A DNA stretch of 64,000 nucleotides. It comes from Anas platyrhynchos (lineage: Eukaryota > Chordata > Aves > Anseriformes > Anatidae). Below, piece by piece: positions 1 through 10,509 of the stretch. Each line of letters opens with the position of its first letter. The stretch's first letter is position 1. Made by a program: the position numbers and the translations under genes. The stretch spans positions 42,616,501 to 42,680,500 of the forward strand of contig NC_092587.1 in NCBI RefSeq assembly GCF_047663525.1. The letters run 5' to 3'. The notes under the pieces are model-generated. The model saw nothing but the letters and a program-made list of their open reading frames with translations. It made no database searches and was not told the DNA's origin.

Positions 1-1617
1 AAAAAAAAAATTTCTCTCTTCTCTTCCTAAGAAACCAGGTAAATTAGTGCAGGTTTTAAAAAATAAAATTGAAGCTGAACGCCTACATCCAAGACTAGAA
101 AAGACCCGAAAAGGCCGTTAGTTTCCCTTGCTGCCTGAGGCTGGAGGAACGTTTCTGAAGCACGCTTTTTTCCTTTCGGGGTCGGAGGGGTTGGGCTGCT
201 CCCTCCTTCCACTCGCAGCATGGTTTTTAGGATTTTAACGCGGGTGTGAGAGGCGGGGCAGCGGCATCGAAGCTTCACGCGCACGAGCAGGAGGCGGGGA
301 ACCTCGCCTCTCCCCTCTCGCCCTCTGCCAGCGAGGGGCTCGCCGTTTCGGGGACACTGGGGGGGACGTGGGGGCAGCCAGGTCCCACGGGGCTGCGGCC
401 CCCGGGGAGAGGGAAGGGTGGCAGTGGTAACATCCGCAAGCGGGGGGTTAAAACCCGAGGGAAAAGGAAATAAGAAAGGAAAACCCGACAGCATGGCTGC
501 CCCCGAGCCCCTTGCCCTAGCTCTGGAGGCCATTTTGGGGAGGCCGCCCGGGCTCCGCTCCCCTCGCCCAGCCGCCGTGCCGGTCATAGCTCCGAGGCAC
601 CCCACGAGGTGAAGCTCTCCTGGAAGGGGCCCGGGGAGCAGCAGCCCCCCCGGGACAGCCCCGCTGCCTCCGCGGAGGCTCACTGGCAGCACGGCTCCGG
701 GGAGGCTCGAGGAGAAGGGAAAACACGAGGTGGAGCCCCTCTGCCCTGAGCAGGGGCGTCCTGGGAGAGCACGCCGGCTCGGCAGCCACAGGGGTGGGTT
801 TCAGAGGGTGCTCCAAGGACACTGGTCAAAGAAAACCGAACCCAAGATTTGGGAGGCAGCAGAGAGCTTATTTCTCTTTTAAAACACGGAACCTCAAAGA
901 CTGGAGTCTCATCACCATCTCTCTTCACTTTGCCCTCTCCATACTCCCACCACAGCCTCCAAGGAGGCCTCCGTCCTGCAGGACCCCCAACCCCACCAGG
1001 CACCCCGTGCCGGGGGCTGCGGGACCCTACAGGCTCCTACAGCACTGCTTGAGACAGCAACACCCACAGCACAGCCCTTCCTCTCCTCCGACAGTGCCGC
1101 CTCTCGACCTAAAAAAGAAAGGAGCCCCCTCTCCGAGATAAAAAGAGACAAAATTCACAGCCTGCAACGAGAACTCGGAGCGAAGGCTCAGCACCGCCCC
1201 GGGGTTTGTGCCCCACGGGGCTGCTCGCCCGGAGCAACGCGATGCCCTGAGCCCGCGGGCACAGCCGGAGCTCCCCGTCCACACGCAGAGCCCGACCTGC
1301 GGGGCAGGGCCCGCCCCGCCAGCGGCACCGGGGAACGGGAACCCAACAACCCTGGGCTCGTTCGAGGAGTAAAAAAAGTGGAGTAGGAAAAAAGCACGGG
1401 GACTGAGTTAAAAAACAAGTCGGTGCTTCAGGAGCGTTGCCAGCACAGCGCAACAACACTGGGCTCTCTCATTTTCCAAGAAGCTATATTTATAAGATTT
1501 GAGTATTTTCTGTATACTTCTAGTTTGCTCTCCCTCTTTTTATTGTGTGTGTGTGTGTTGTCGTTGTTGTTTCCCCCCTCCCGCCCCCGCCCCAAATACT
1601 CTCCTCCTTCCTGGGGT
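1..1617 (-). other. TOB2: TOB2 3' UTR and/or downstream flank
   Basis: This is the sequence after the TOB2 stop codon, read on the minus strand. An AATAAA (plus TTTATT) lies at 1539-1544, only about 75 nt after the stop, next to a TG-rich tract at about 1546-1560. It could support a very short 3' UTR. Human TOB2 has a long 3' UTR, so transcription may instead run on towards the window edge; I see no second canonical minus-strand signal here. The stretch from about 240 to 800 is GC- and CpG-rich, with a GGCCATTTTGG (YY1-like) motif near 529-539. I find no coding exon. The exact 3' end cannot be placed from sequence alone. Confidence 0.5.
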
Positions 1618-2634
1618 TCAGTTGGCCAGGACGACGGGCTGGAAGGACTGGCTGGGGTACTGCATGGCGTTCAGGTTGTAGCTGAGTCCTTCCACGAAGG
1701 GCGACTTCTCCAGGAAGAGGCTGTTGCTGCTGCCGCCGAACACCTGAGCCATATCGAAGGCGCCGCCCGTGCCGGCGCCGAACTGCGAGGCCGGGGGGAC
1801 GCTGCTGGGCTGGCTCTCGCCCTCGAAGAAGAGGCCGGCGGCCCCGGGCGAGCCGCCGCTGTAAACGAACTCCTTGGCGTTGGGGGAGAGCTGCGACTGC
1901 GGGGCCTGGCCCCCCGCGCTGCCGGCGAAGTTCAGAGAGTGCATGGAGAGGGAGAGGCCCTTGTGCTTCAGCAGGTTGGTGGTGGGCGAGCGGAGCAGCC
2001 TGGGCTGCGGCGCGGGCCCCGCCGCGCCGCCCCCTCCGCCGCCGGCCCCTCCGCCCTTCTTCATCTTGGTGGAGCCGAATTTGGTGGCGGCGAAGGTGGC
2101 GGTGGTGAAGGTGATGGGCTGGGCAGAGCGCGGGATGAAGGTGGGGCTGGGCGACTGGCCGAAGGAGGGGGACGGGGAGTTGGACAGCGAGTTGTCCTGG
2201 CTGCCGATGGGGACGAACACCTGGGCGTCGGGGTTGAAGCTGCTCTTGATTTCTTTGTCCAGCTCGGCGGCTTGGCAGCCCTCGCTGTCATCCAGGTAGA
2301 GCACCTTGACGGAGCCCTTCTCGCCGATCTGGTAGGACACCTCGAAGGGGTCGATCCAGACGCTCAGCTCCTCGGGCACGTTGGCGCGCACGTCCTCCAC
2401 CGCCAGCCCGCTGCGCTTGGCCGCCAGCTCCACCACCGGGTCCACCGTCTCCCCGATGTGGACGCAGCGATAGCCCGAGCCCTTCAGAGGCTTCTCCGGG
2501 TACCAGTGCCCCTCATATTTCTTCTTCAGCAGGCGCTCGAGCTCCTCGCCGAACAGGTCCGCCCGCCGCCGAGGCAGCTTGTTGTACAGGTATGAGATGA
2601 TGAAGTTCAGAGCAACTTTAATCTCCAGATGCAT
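1618..2634 (-). CDS. TOB2: Protein Tob2 (BTG/TOB family antiproliferative adaptor)
   Basis: Single coding exon of 338 aa. Tob proteins bind the CAF1/CNOT7 deadenylase through the N-terminal BTG domain and cytoplasmic poly(A)-binding protein through PAM2 motifs, promoting mRNA deadenylation and slowing the cell cycle. The BTG domain covers about residues 1-115 (starts [38 protein letters not shown] at about 90-107). A first PAM2-like motif ([12 protein letters not shown]) lies at about 247-258 and a second ([13 protein letters not shown]) at about 321-333. The end FQPVVLAN is typical. [27 protein letters not shown] and the [12 protein letters not shown] segment fit TOB2 rather than TOB1. Residue 2 is His where human has Gln, and a Gly/Ala-rich run follows residue 193. 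An intronless coding region with a 5' UTR intron is usual for this gene. The reading frame is intact. Confidence 0.97.
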   Translation of the reverse strand: MHLEIKVALNFIISYLYNKLPRRRADLFGEELERLLKKKYEGHWYPEKPLKGSGYRCVHIGETVDPVVELAAKRSGLAVEDVRANVPEELSVWIDPFEVSYQIGEKGSVKVLYLDDSEGCQAAELDKEIKSSFNPDAQVFVPIGSQDNSLSNSPSPSFGQSPSPTFIPRSAQPITFTTATFAATKFGSTKMKKGGGAGGGGGGAAGPAPQPRLLRSPTTNLLKHKGLSLSMHSLNFAGSAGGQAPQSQLSPNAKEFVYSGGSPGAAGLFFEGESQPSSVPPASQFGAGTGGAFDMAQVFGGSSNSLFLEKSPFVEGLSYNLNAMQYPSQSFQPVVLAN

Positions 2635-4810
2635 ACTCCCTTCGCAGCAAGCAAGTCAGGGCAGCGTATTGAAAGAGCCGAGGTGACACACACACATAGA
2701 CGGGGCTTGGCTCCGAGCAGACCTAGGAGAAGAGAGGAGGAAAGAAGGATGGAGGTGAGAAAACAGAACGGTTCCCCGGTTCTCCACCTGCTGAGATGAA
2801 CGGCCGCGCTGTTCCACCAACAAAAGCGGGATGAGAAGGCTGCACAACGAGCAGTGCTGCTTGCCGGGGGTCTGCCCGAACCCACCAGCCCCCAGACGGA
2901 GATGCTGGTGGGGAAGAGCCTCGCCGGTCCTGCGCAGAAGGAGCAGGGGTGGAGCTGCTCTCGGCAGTGGGTTACGCTCACCTCGCTGCCAAGCGCTGCT
3001 GACACCGGGCCGGCCACCTGGCTGCTCTGGCAGGGCCGCGGCAGCTCCCAGCAGGGCTCACCTGCGCCCTGCCGGAGCCCACGAGCACCCCCCAAAAAGC
3101 CTCGTGACTCGCCGGGCACTGCGACAGCGGGGCCAGCCCCTCCTTGGGGAGCTCTGTGCCCTGCTGGCACAGGCAGGGAGGGAAGGAGAAGGAGCAAGGG
3201 GAGCGCTGAGGCGCCAGCTGCCAGGCTGCCTTTACTCCCCCTTGGCTGGCAAGCGCAGAGGGATCTGATTAAGTGTGCCCGGTGGAGGCTCTGCCCACCT
3301 ACGAGCCTCAAATCCCAGCTTAACGTGGATGGGGGCAGGGCCGTAAGACACGTAGGTGCTGACAGCCTGCCCACAGCTCACATCCCTCATCCCCAAGCAG
3401 GAGGAACTGTGCCAGGACCTGGGACCTGCTTAATGAAACCCCAAATTGCTCGCTGATGACTGAAGCCTTCCTTCCTTCCCTCCCTCCCTCCCGAGGAAGT
3501 CCCTGGAACTGGGAGAACCCGCAGGAGCCAGGTGTGAAGCCACCCGGCTCAGCTCTCCCACCACACACCGATTTGTGAGTGTTTGCCCGGGCATGAAGCC
3601 CCCAGGTAGGTCAGCACCGTGCTCCGCTGCCCAGCCAAAGCAAACGAATCCCACAGCTATGTTACAAGGAAGCGCGCTTCCAGCGGCCCACACGCCTCTC
3701 CACAGGCGAGCAGCACATCCAGTTTTTAATTGGCGGCTTACTCAGAGGCTGCTCAGCCTTCAGCTGCCCTCACCTTGCTCAAACAGACAACGCCGCGCTC
3801 AACCGCCTTCCTAAAATGGGCTTTGGGAGGCTCTCACGCAGCACTCAGCGGTGTTTACGTCCTGTGCCAACTATTTGGGGGTGGGGACGGGGCACAAACA
3901 TCGGATGTCAGCAGTCCCCGAGGGACCGGGAACCCCGGCAGCACGGCCACGTACCCAGGCCAACCTCGGTCAGGAGGCGGAAAGACCGACCAGACTTGTT
4001 TGCTTGGTCAGGGTTAGTGGGCGAAAAGAATGAAATCAGCACATTTTAAGGAAACCCTCAAGTATTTTTAGGCTTTAGTACTAAAAAAAAAAAATCAGGG
4101 CGTGGATTCTATGGTGTGGTGGCTTTTTTTCCAGTACTAATCTGAGTCCAATGAGGCTTAGTTTAAGGACTATAGCCACCAAAAGCAGATCCCACACCTC
4201 GAGTCTGCCAACAACGAGGTTGGGTCTGGAAGGGATCCCCCTCGGGTTTAACTCAGCAGGGAAGGAAGACAGGGGAACAGGAGGATGGAAGCGCGGGAGC
4301 AAAGCCTTGCCTTTAACTCCTGCCCCCAGGATCTCCTGAGGTGCAATGAGTTGTGTCAGGGCGCTGGGGCCTCACCAACCTTTCTGCAGGGCCCAGCAGC
4401 AGGGAGGTGCCGCCTGCAGGAGCTGAGGCGCTGAGACAAAGCCCCTCCTGCAGCGAATGGCAGCGGGCGAGCCCCGAGGAGCCCACCCGAGCCCCGAGGA
4501 GCCCACCCGTGGGGCCCGAGGAGCCTGAGGGGGGCTGTGTGGTAACAAACACCCGGGGACAGCCGGGTTTGGGCATTCCGTGTGCTGAATCCTCACCCCG
4601 AGGAGGCAGCAAGGAGACGAGCGCCCTGCTGGCTGCCCCCTCCCGTTCCCTTCCCGCCCAGGAGGGTCCCGCTGTGCAATTAGCGCTGATGAGGGCGGGT
4701 TAATTACCCCCAGCTCCCCCCCCCCCCCCCCCCCCATCGCCTCAGGGGGGCGGCCCGGCGGCCATTAACGGTGACCCAGCCGCGGCACCTCCCCGCCGGC
4801 CGCGGGGCAC

Positions 4811-4825
4811 GCTGGGACTTGTAGT
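4811..4825 (-). promoter_or_regulatory. ZNF143-class motif (ACTACAAGTCCCAGC)
   Basis: The minus strand reads ACTACAAGTCCCAGC, matching the ACTACAAYTCCCAGM promoter motif bound by ZNF143/THAP11 complexes. It lies in the TOB2 CpG island. Confidence 0.65.
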
Positions 4826-4877
4826 CCTCGCGCCCCCCCCGCCCCGCCCCGCCGCCCGTGACCTACTTCCCCTGCGA

Positions 4878-4896
4878 ACTACAGCTCCCGGCGTGC
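4878..4896 (+). promoter_or_regulatory. ZNF143-class motif (ACTACAGCTCCCGGCGTGC)
   Basis: The plus strand reads ACTACAGCTCCCGGCGTGC, a second strong match 53 bp from the first and on the opposite strand. Confidence 0.65.
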
Positions 4897-5570
4897 CCCG
4901 CGCGGGGGGGGCCCGGCCCGCCGGCCCGGCTCTGCCTCGGCGGGGCAGGGCGCAAAATTTTCCACGGCTCATGCGCCCCGCCCGCAGCCACCGCCGCCCC
5001 CCTCTCCCCTCCTCCTCCTCCCTTCCCTTCACCAGGGCCCGGAGCCCCTGGCCGGGCACGGCCCAAGGACGGCGCCAGTCGCTGTGTGTCTGTGCCCCCC
5101 CCCCCCCTCTTTGAGGCGCTTTTGTTGCTGAGCGAGCCCCGGGGTGAGGGGAGCAGCGCCCGGCCCAGCCCGCGGAGGGGCTCCCGGCCCCCACTTACTT
5201 CGTCCTCGGCTCTGTGGGGGCTGCGTGCGGGGGTCCCTGCCCCGTGCCTCGCCTCCTCGCCGCGCTGCGCTGCGCTGAGCTTCTCCTCTGCGGGGCGGGG
5301 TCCTCCCTGCAGCGGGGCCGAGGCGCTGAGGTGAGGTGCGGGTCCCGCTGCCCTGTGCTGCTGCCGCTGCCCTGCTGCCGGCCTGGCCTGGGCTCGCCTC
5401 GGCCCGGAGCCGCCCGCGCCCTGGCCCCGAGTGAGCCAACTCACGGCAAACTTTCACCCTTAGCAACCCCGCGCACGGATCCGCGCTGCGCCCCGCGTGA
5501 TGCGGCCCCGGGGGGCGGGGCGGGACCGGGGCCGGGACTACTTCGCGCTGCCTCCGCCCCTCAGCGAGCT

Positions 5571-5763
5571 GGGGGGGGGGGCTGGAGATGGGGGGGGGGG
5601 CTGCGCGTCTGTCTCTTTTTTTTTTTTTTTTTTACCCCTTTCCTCCACCGAATTTTATTTATTTATTTATCGGTTTATTTATTTATTTATCCCTTCATCC
5701 ACTTATTTATCCATTTATTTATTTATTTATTCATCCATTTATTCACCTATTCATTTATTATTT
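5571..5763. repeat. G11 tracts, T18 tract and (TTTA)n microsatellite
   Basis: Two runs of 11 G (5571-5581 and 5590-5600) are separated by 8 bases. They are followed by T18 (5616-5633) and an imperfect TTTA tetranucleotide array (about 5652-5763). The block divides the TOB2 CpG island into two parts. The G runs could form a quadruplex on the plus strand. Confidence 0.85.
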
Positions 5764-5999
5764 CTCCTGGGGGTGCATTGACCCTCGGCTTAGCCCGGCC
5801 CTGAGCCCCCCTCAGGGGACGCATCCGAGCCGCTGGAGCCGCCCCCGTGCCCCCACACCCCCCACACACCCCCCCCCGCCGCGGACTATTTTGTCTCTTC
5901 ACACCCGTGCCCCTCCGCCCCTCAGCGCAGGGCCGGCCCGGCCGCGGCGGAGGCGGCGAAGGCCCCGCAAGGTGCGCGAGCGGCCCCCGTGCTAAAAAT

Positions 6000-6140
6000 A
6001 ACTGCGGCGTGTTAGCAACAGCGTTCCCATTGGCTGGCCCGGCCCGGCCGCGCCTTCCGATTGGTGCGCCGCCTCAGCCAATGAGACGCCGGGGGTGTGC
6101 GCGCGGCGCGGGGGCCGCCGGGAGTTGTAGTTCCCGGGCG
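6000..6140. promoter_or_regulatory. Second promoter-like cluster: three CCAAT boxes and a ZNF143-class site
   Basis: Inverted CCAAT boxes (ATTGG) lie at 6029-6033 and 6060-6064 and a direct CCAAT at 6078-6082. A perfect ACTACAACTCCCGGCGGC on the minus strand follows at 6114-6131. NF-Y sites with a ZNF143-class site usually mark an active CpG promoter. It lies over 800 bp upstream of the likely TOB2 first-exon donor, across the microsatellite block, so it may be an alternative TOB2 promoter or the start of an unannotated transcript. Confidence 0.5.
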
Positions 6141-6199
6141 CGGGCGGGGTGAGGGGAGCGGGGGCTGCCCCCGCCTCATGGCGGGTCCCTGTCAGGGAG

Positions 6200-9100
6200 C
6201 GGCTGGGCCCGGGGCTGGGCCCCCGGTTAAACAATTCCCCCAAACGCTAAAATACCAAATTACACCAAATTACACCAAACACCGAGCTCCTCTCCCGCCC
6301 CACTTCACCAAAACCTTCAGCACCCTTCTGGGATTTGCTTCTCCTCCCTCCCTCAGGACCCCGTTACCTGACGGGTTTTGGGTCCCGCCTTTGGGGTTTT
6401 TGGTGATTTGCCACCGAAGAGGGCTTTTGAAGCCGCTCAACGCCACACGCTAAGAAATTTGTTAAGAAATCTCTCGACACCATCCTTCCTAGGCTGCAAC
6501 AGCGGCCACCATCGCTCATTTTCTCACTGATAAAAAAAAAATAAATAACAGGCAACTTTGGACCATTTTTCTTCTGTAGGGGAAGATTTATAAGAGCTAT
6601 TACGAGCAGCCTTATTTTTCATCACTTCTGGTTTAAGGGGAATTTAGCTACGAAAGAGCACATTTTTTCTAACGCTCCCTCGCTCAGCTGGAAACCAAAT
6701 CCTGCCGTCAGGCAGCGACCAGGAAATTAAGATGACGGCGCTATTTTTAGCACCATTAAGGGGAAAAAAAAAAAAGGCAATTACGTTGCTAAAATGCTAT
6801 TGTTGTTTTACTAAGGTGTTACTAAGAGGGCGTTGCACGTTGGGGCTCTTTAAAATACCTGCGCCTTGACCGCGCTGCTTTAATTATCTGCTGGCTGGGA
6901 GGCACGCAGGTGGAGGAGCCCTGTCACCGGAGGAATCCTGTCACCGGAGGAATCCTGTCACCGGAGGAGTCCTGTCACCGTATCCGCTGCCGCATTCCCG
7001 GCCATTTGGCTGTTACGTCAAGGCCAAGCTCCCCGGTCACACGCACACGGACAGGGCAGGAATCGCCAAGCCGCCGGGGCAGAGCCAGGCCTGCCGGCTG
7101 GCCGAGCACCAGGAAGGGCAGGCAGGTTCGAGCCATCATTAACAGCTCCCGAATCCTCTTCGCATTCGACTCACACGACAACCCCAAGGAAATTTAGGGT
7201 GTTTTTTTTGGTCCCCTGCAATGGACATAAGCAAAATGACAACTCCAGCTGATCCCCGTGATGAGAAAACAACAGCTCCTGCGCAGATAAGGGTTCTGAA
7301 GCAGGATTTCACCCATGCAGCTCCCCCAGGGAAAGCTCGAAGTGTCCTCTAGGCATTTGCTTACCTTCATTTTTTTTTTTTTTTTTTTATTAAAGGCGGT
7401 GCTTCAGGCTCAAGGGCTTTGTCAAGACAAGGTCTAGGTGATTCAATGGGCTGGAGGTGTGTTACGAGAGTTATTTGCTGAGCTCAGCTGGAAGTTGTGA
7501 CACCGTAGAGCTGGTCTTTGGTCAGAGGAGGCATGGCACAGGGAACATCCCGATTTCAAAAGGCAGCGATGCCTTGTTAGTACTGGCAACAGAGGCCAAT
7601 TTCTTAATAGGCCAAGAGTTCCCATGTTTCTCCTCCCCCCCAGTGTAAACAGCTGAAATAAAAGGATTTTTTACTTATTACATAACATCCTTGGGATTAA
7701 AAGAAAAAAAAAATGGGAAAAAAAATGCAGTAACTACCTAGAAAAGTAACAGCAGGAAAGCGTTTGGCTCCCCACAACCAGGATTCGCAGCCAGCACCGC
7801 GGGAGCTGAGCCGCCACCACGTTTCATGTCCCGCTCCCCATTCCCCACCACAGCACGGAGGCTTCCCCTTTAGCACGTGCTCTGGTCCTCGGTACCGCCA
7901 GGAAATCTTGTACCGGGCAAGAGCTGTTTCAACGAGTTTCACTTTGTTTATCTGTTTAGGTAACAAATACTGCACTTTCCTGATGGCCGTGCCTCAGTTT
8001 CATTTACTGGAGACCAGAAATATCACCACGCAAGCAAGACTTGAGTTTTTCCAGCTACCCAACTGCATCCATTGCCCTTGTCTGCAGGAGCAGCTTTAGG
8101 GCAACGTCCTGGCCGTGCCCTGAAAGTACCAGAAAGGCAGCGGCGCTGCACTGAGCTGAGCAACATTTGGCGTTCTCCCCAGGGCTGTCTGAGCAAACAA
8201 GGCAAAGGGAAAAGAGCCTGTCCCTCCCTCTCCCCACCTGCCCAGTGACTCAGAACAACGAGACATGGCAGCTTCGCTCCCATCGCTGCCAGGACGCGGG
8301 CCAATACACCCGGCAGCGTGAGGGCACCGCCAGTGCCAAGAAAATAAAGTGTGCTCAGCCGTTCTGGGGCTGGGGGAAGGGACGGGGAATCGCGGATCTC
8401 TATAGCAACCCCGGGCTGCCTGATCCTGCTAAGTGATCAGGAACAAGGGCTGCTCCAAAATTAGATCTTCTCGGGGTCCCTGCACCAGGGGCGATAACAG
8501 ACAGAAGAAGTAATTCAAGCTTCATTGCTCTCCGCCCTCGCCAAATGACTTCGCTCAGCTTAGAAACTCCGAGGAAAGAGAAGAAAGCAGAAAAGATACG
8601 TACAAGCCGTCTGTGTTCCTCATGTGGTAATCTGGGTGGCCTGACTGAGGGTGAGTGATAACTCCTGGTCAAAGTGATAAAGTTCCAGGTACAACAAAAT
8701 CTGCATGTCATGCGCCGGTTTTAAAGAAACAGGGGACTTACCACAGCTGGGAATGGCCGTGACACGAGCTTCCAAGCCAGGAGCAAGAGCTTGCTGCTCA
8801 TTCTGGCTGAAACAGCTTGAGAGAAGGGGTCTGCAGGAACCACAGAACCAGCAGGAACCATAGAACCAGGAACCACGGAACCAAGAACTGAGTATCTTGG
8901 CAAATGGCACCCATGTTAGTAAAAATTAACCAGAAACTGTGTAAGGGAACCAAGGAGCGGAGAAGGAAACATACAGACGCTCTCAGGACTGCAAAAAGCT
9001 TGAAGGAGAAAAACTGACACTGAATAGCTGTGGGGAGGGAGGAGCAGCTGAGATAGCTGTAGGACCTGTCATGGCTACAGCCAGCTGCAGCAAGAAATGA

Positions 9101-9925
9101 CTTTTAAGGGAAGGACTACAACTTGCCTGCTTGTTTTCACTCCTGGCTGAAACACCTGAACAGCTGTAGCAGGCAGAAGAGGCACTTAAAACACAGAGGA
9201 GTTGGAAGAATCAGTTCTAGCCTTGGGGGAATAACTGAAGGCCCAGAAGGTGCCTTATGCAGGCTCTACATCCTGAGACTGAACAAAGAGGATCTCCTTA
9301 GCATAGGGCACACTCTGCTCTGACTATGAAGCCCTCAACGAGCATGGGGCATGCTGAGGTAGGCCCCTAATTTAACCATCTGGGGCACACACGCGGTAGC
9401 AGGGAACTCGGTTATGCCTCTGCATAAAGGCAGCCGTTCCCAGCTCTCTGCTGAGCAGACAGACTGCTTTGAGCCTGCGCTGGTATTTGACAACCAAGCA
9501 GCCTCTGGTTTTCAGCAGGCATGGGGCTCACAGCCCAGAACACAATAGTTGGTTTCCCGTTACAGCGGGGATGGCTTTAACTTATTCACAAGAACTGGAC
9601 GGCGAGTCACATAGCTTAGTAGGTTTTAGAAAGGGATTGGATGTTTGCGCGGTGAAACAACATCCCCGGCCGTATCAGCCGGGATCAGGGTTACCAGCTC
9701 AGCGATCCGCGCGCTGCGGGACAAAACGCTCAGCGGCTGGGATCACACGCACACAAAAGCGACAGCCGTTCCCCGAGGCTCCTTGCAGCAAGGTCACGGG
9801 CTGCAAGCAGCCGCTGCCCGAACCCAGATAACCCACCGGGCAGTGCCGGCTGGGCTAAGCCCACGCGCCCCCAGAAAGCTCCGGAGAGGCTAAACACAGA
9901 GTGAACCTGAGAGAAATCCTTCTGT
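6200..9925. other. TOB2-PHF5A intergenic region
   Basis: I find no coding exon here. It holds a 17-bp minisatellite (6912-6980), a poly-T tract at about 7369-7388, a small imperfect repeat with units like AGGAACCAYRGAACCAG (8834-8887), and A-rich tracts near 7700. The stretch 8940-9560 has a faint LTR-like look (a CATAAAGG box near 9423), but no terminal repeats or internal retroviral region are visible, so it is not annotated as an element. Confidence 0.5.
6912..6980. repeat. 17-bp minisatellite, about four copies
   Basis: The unit CTGTCACCGGAGGAATC starts at 6921, 6938, 6955 and 6972, an exact 17-bp period. The copies differ at one or two positions, and a partial copy precedes them. Confidence 0.9.
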
Positions 9926-9946
9926 TACAGTAAAAAAAAGAGAAAC

Positions 9947-9952
9947 TTTATT
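9947..9952 (-). terminator. PHF5A: PHF5A poly(A) signal AATAAA
   Basis: Plus TTTATT, which is minus AATAAA. It lies about 560 nt after the PHF5A stop codon and would give cleavage near 9925-9935. No nearer minus-strand AATAAA is present in the 3' UTR. Confidence 0.7.
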
Positions 9953-10509
9953 GGTTTGCATCCTACAAGAACGGTTACAGAAAGGGCCTTGGATGAATCT
10001 GACAAAGGAAACATGGAAGAGCTGTGTTCTCCCTCAGAAAGCACCGCCAGGTTCCCTACAGAACAGGGCAGCCTGGCAATGGACTGGAGGAAGGGTGGGG
10101 AGCGGGCACATGGGGCTGTGCTCCAGTCCTGGTGTGCGGTGCGATTTCTAGCGACCGAGAGGAGGGGTGGTAAGAACAGACACAGGGTGTTTCCCCACAC
10201 CAGAAAGGGCACTCGCGTTTTACCGAGCTGGTCTCCTCCATATGTAAATACTTGCTCACCAGGGCTTTTTTTTAGCGAGCCGGGACAGCCACTAGCAAAG
10301 CTTCTGAGAAGGGAAGACACAATCTGCGTTTGCTCTTTCCGATAGTCCTCATTAGGTTTTGGTCCCCACTGAGTCTGTGACTTCTCCAGCTCCAAGCATA
10401 TGACCGAATTTATAAATGTAATCAGCTGGTTCTCAATAAAAGTAAAGTCCAGGGGTTTCCAAGGCCCTCTCGCCAACCCGGCAGGAGGTGTAGCTGCAAG
10501 CAGATAGGA

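Larger units (their letters stand above)
2635..5198 (-). other. TOB2: TOB2 5' UTR segment and 5' UTR intron
   Basis: On the minus strand a pyrimidine-rich acceptor ending TTCTCCTAG lies at 2723-2731, so the coding exon should begin at 2722 with about 88 nt of 5' UTR. A good donor (GTAAGT, plus ACTTAC at 5193-5198) would end a non-coding first exon at 5199. The intron would then be about 2.5 kb (2723-5198). It contains a CCTT/CCCT-rich run at about 3466-3493 and a C20 homopolymer at 4716-4735, but no CR1 copy that I recognise. The donor is inferred from consensus only. Confidence 0.5.
4740..5560 (-). promoter_or_regulatory. TOB2: CpG island and probable TOB2 promoter / non-coding first exon
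   Basis: Very CpG-rich sequence that would hold the untranslated first exon of TOB2, from about 5199 upward on the minus strand. It carries two perfect ACTACA-type (ZNF143/THAP11-class) motifs at 4811-4825 and 4878-4896, facing opposite ways. There is no clear TATA box. The start site is not resolved. Confidence 0.6.

Noticed and set aside
240-800. CpG-rich block that might be another gene's promoter
   Set aside because: No exon, splice site or start codon with protein likeness could be tied to it; it may simply be GC-rich TOB2 3' flank.
1423-2595. 390-residue open frame on the plus strand
   Set aside because: It is the antisense of the GC-rich TOB2 coding exon, with low-complexity Gly/Ala/Glu/Leu composition and no recognisable domain.
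6921-6980. CRISPR-like direct repeats
   Set aside because: The 17-bp units abut with no spacers, and the window is animal DNA; it is a minisatellite.
9600-9660. TTTTAGAAAGGGATTGGATG resembling a CR1 segment
   Set aside because: A single short match with nothing of the family on either side.
10434-10440. Plus-strand AATAAA near the PHF5A 3' end
   Set aside because: It lies inside the PHF5A 3' UTR on the opposite strand, and no plus-strand gene ends here.
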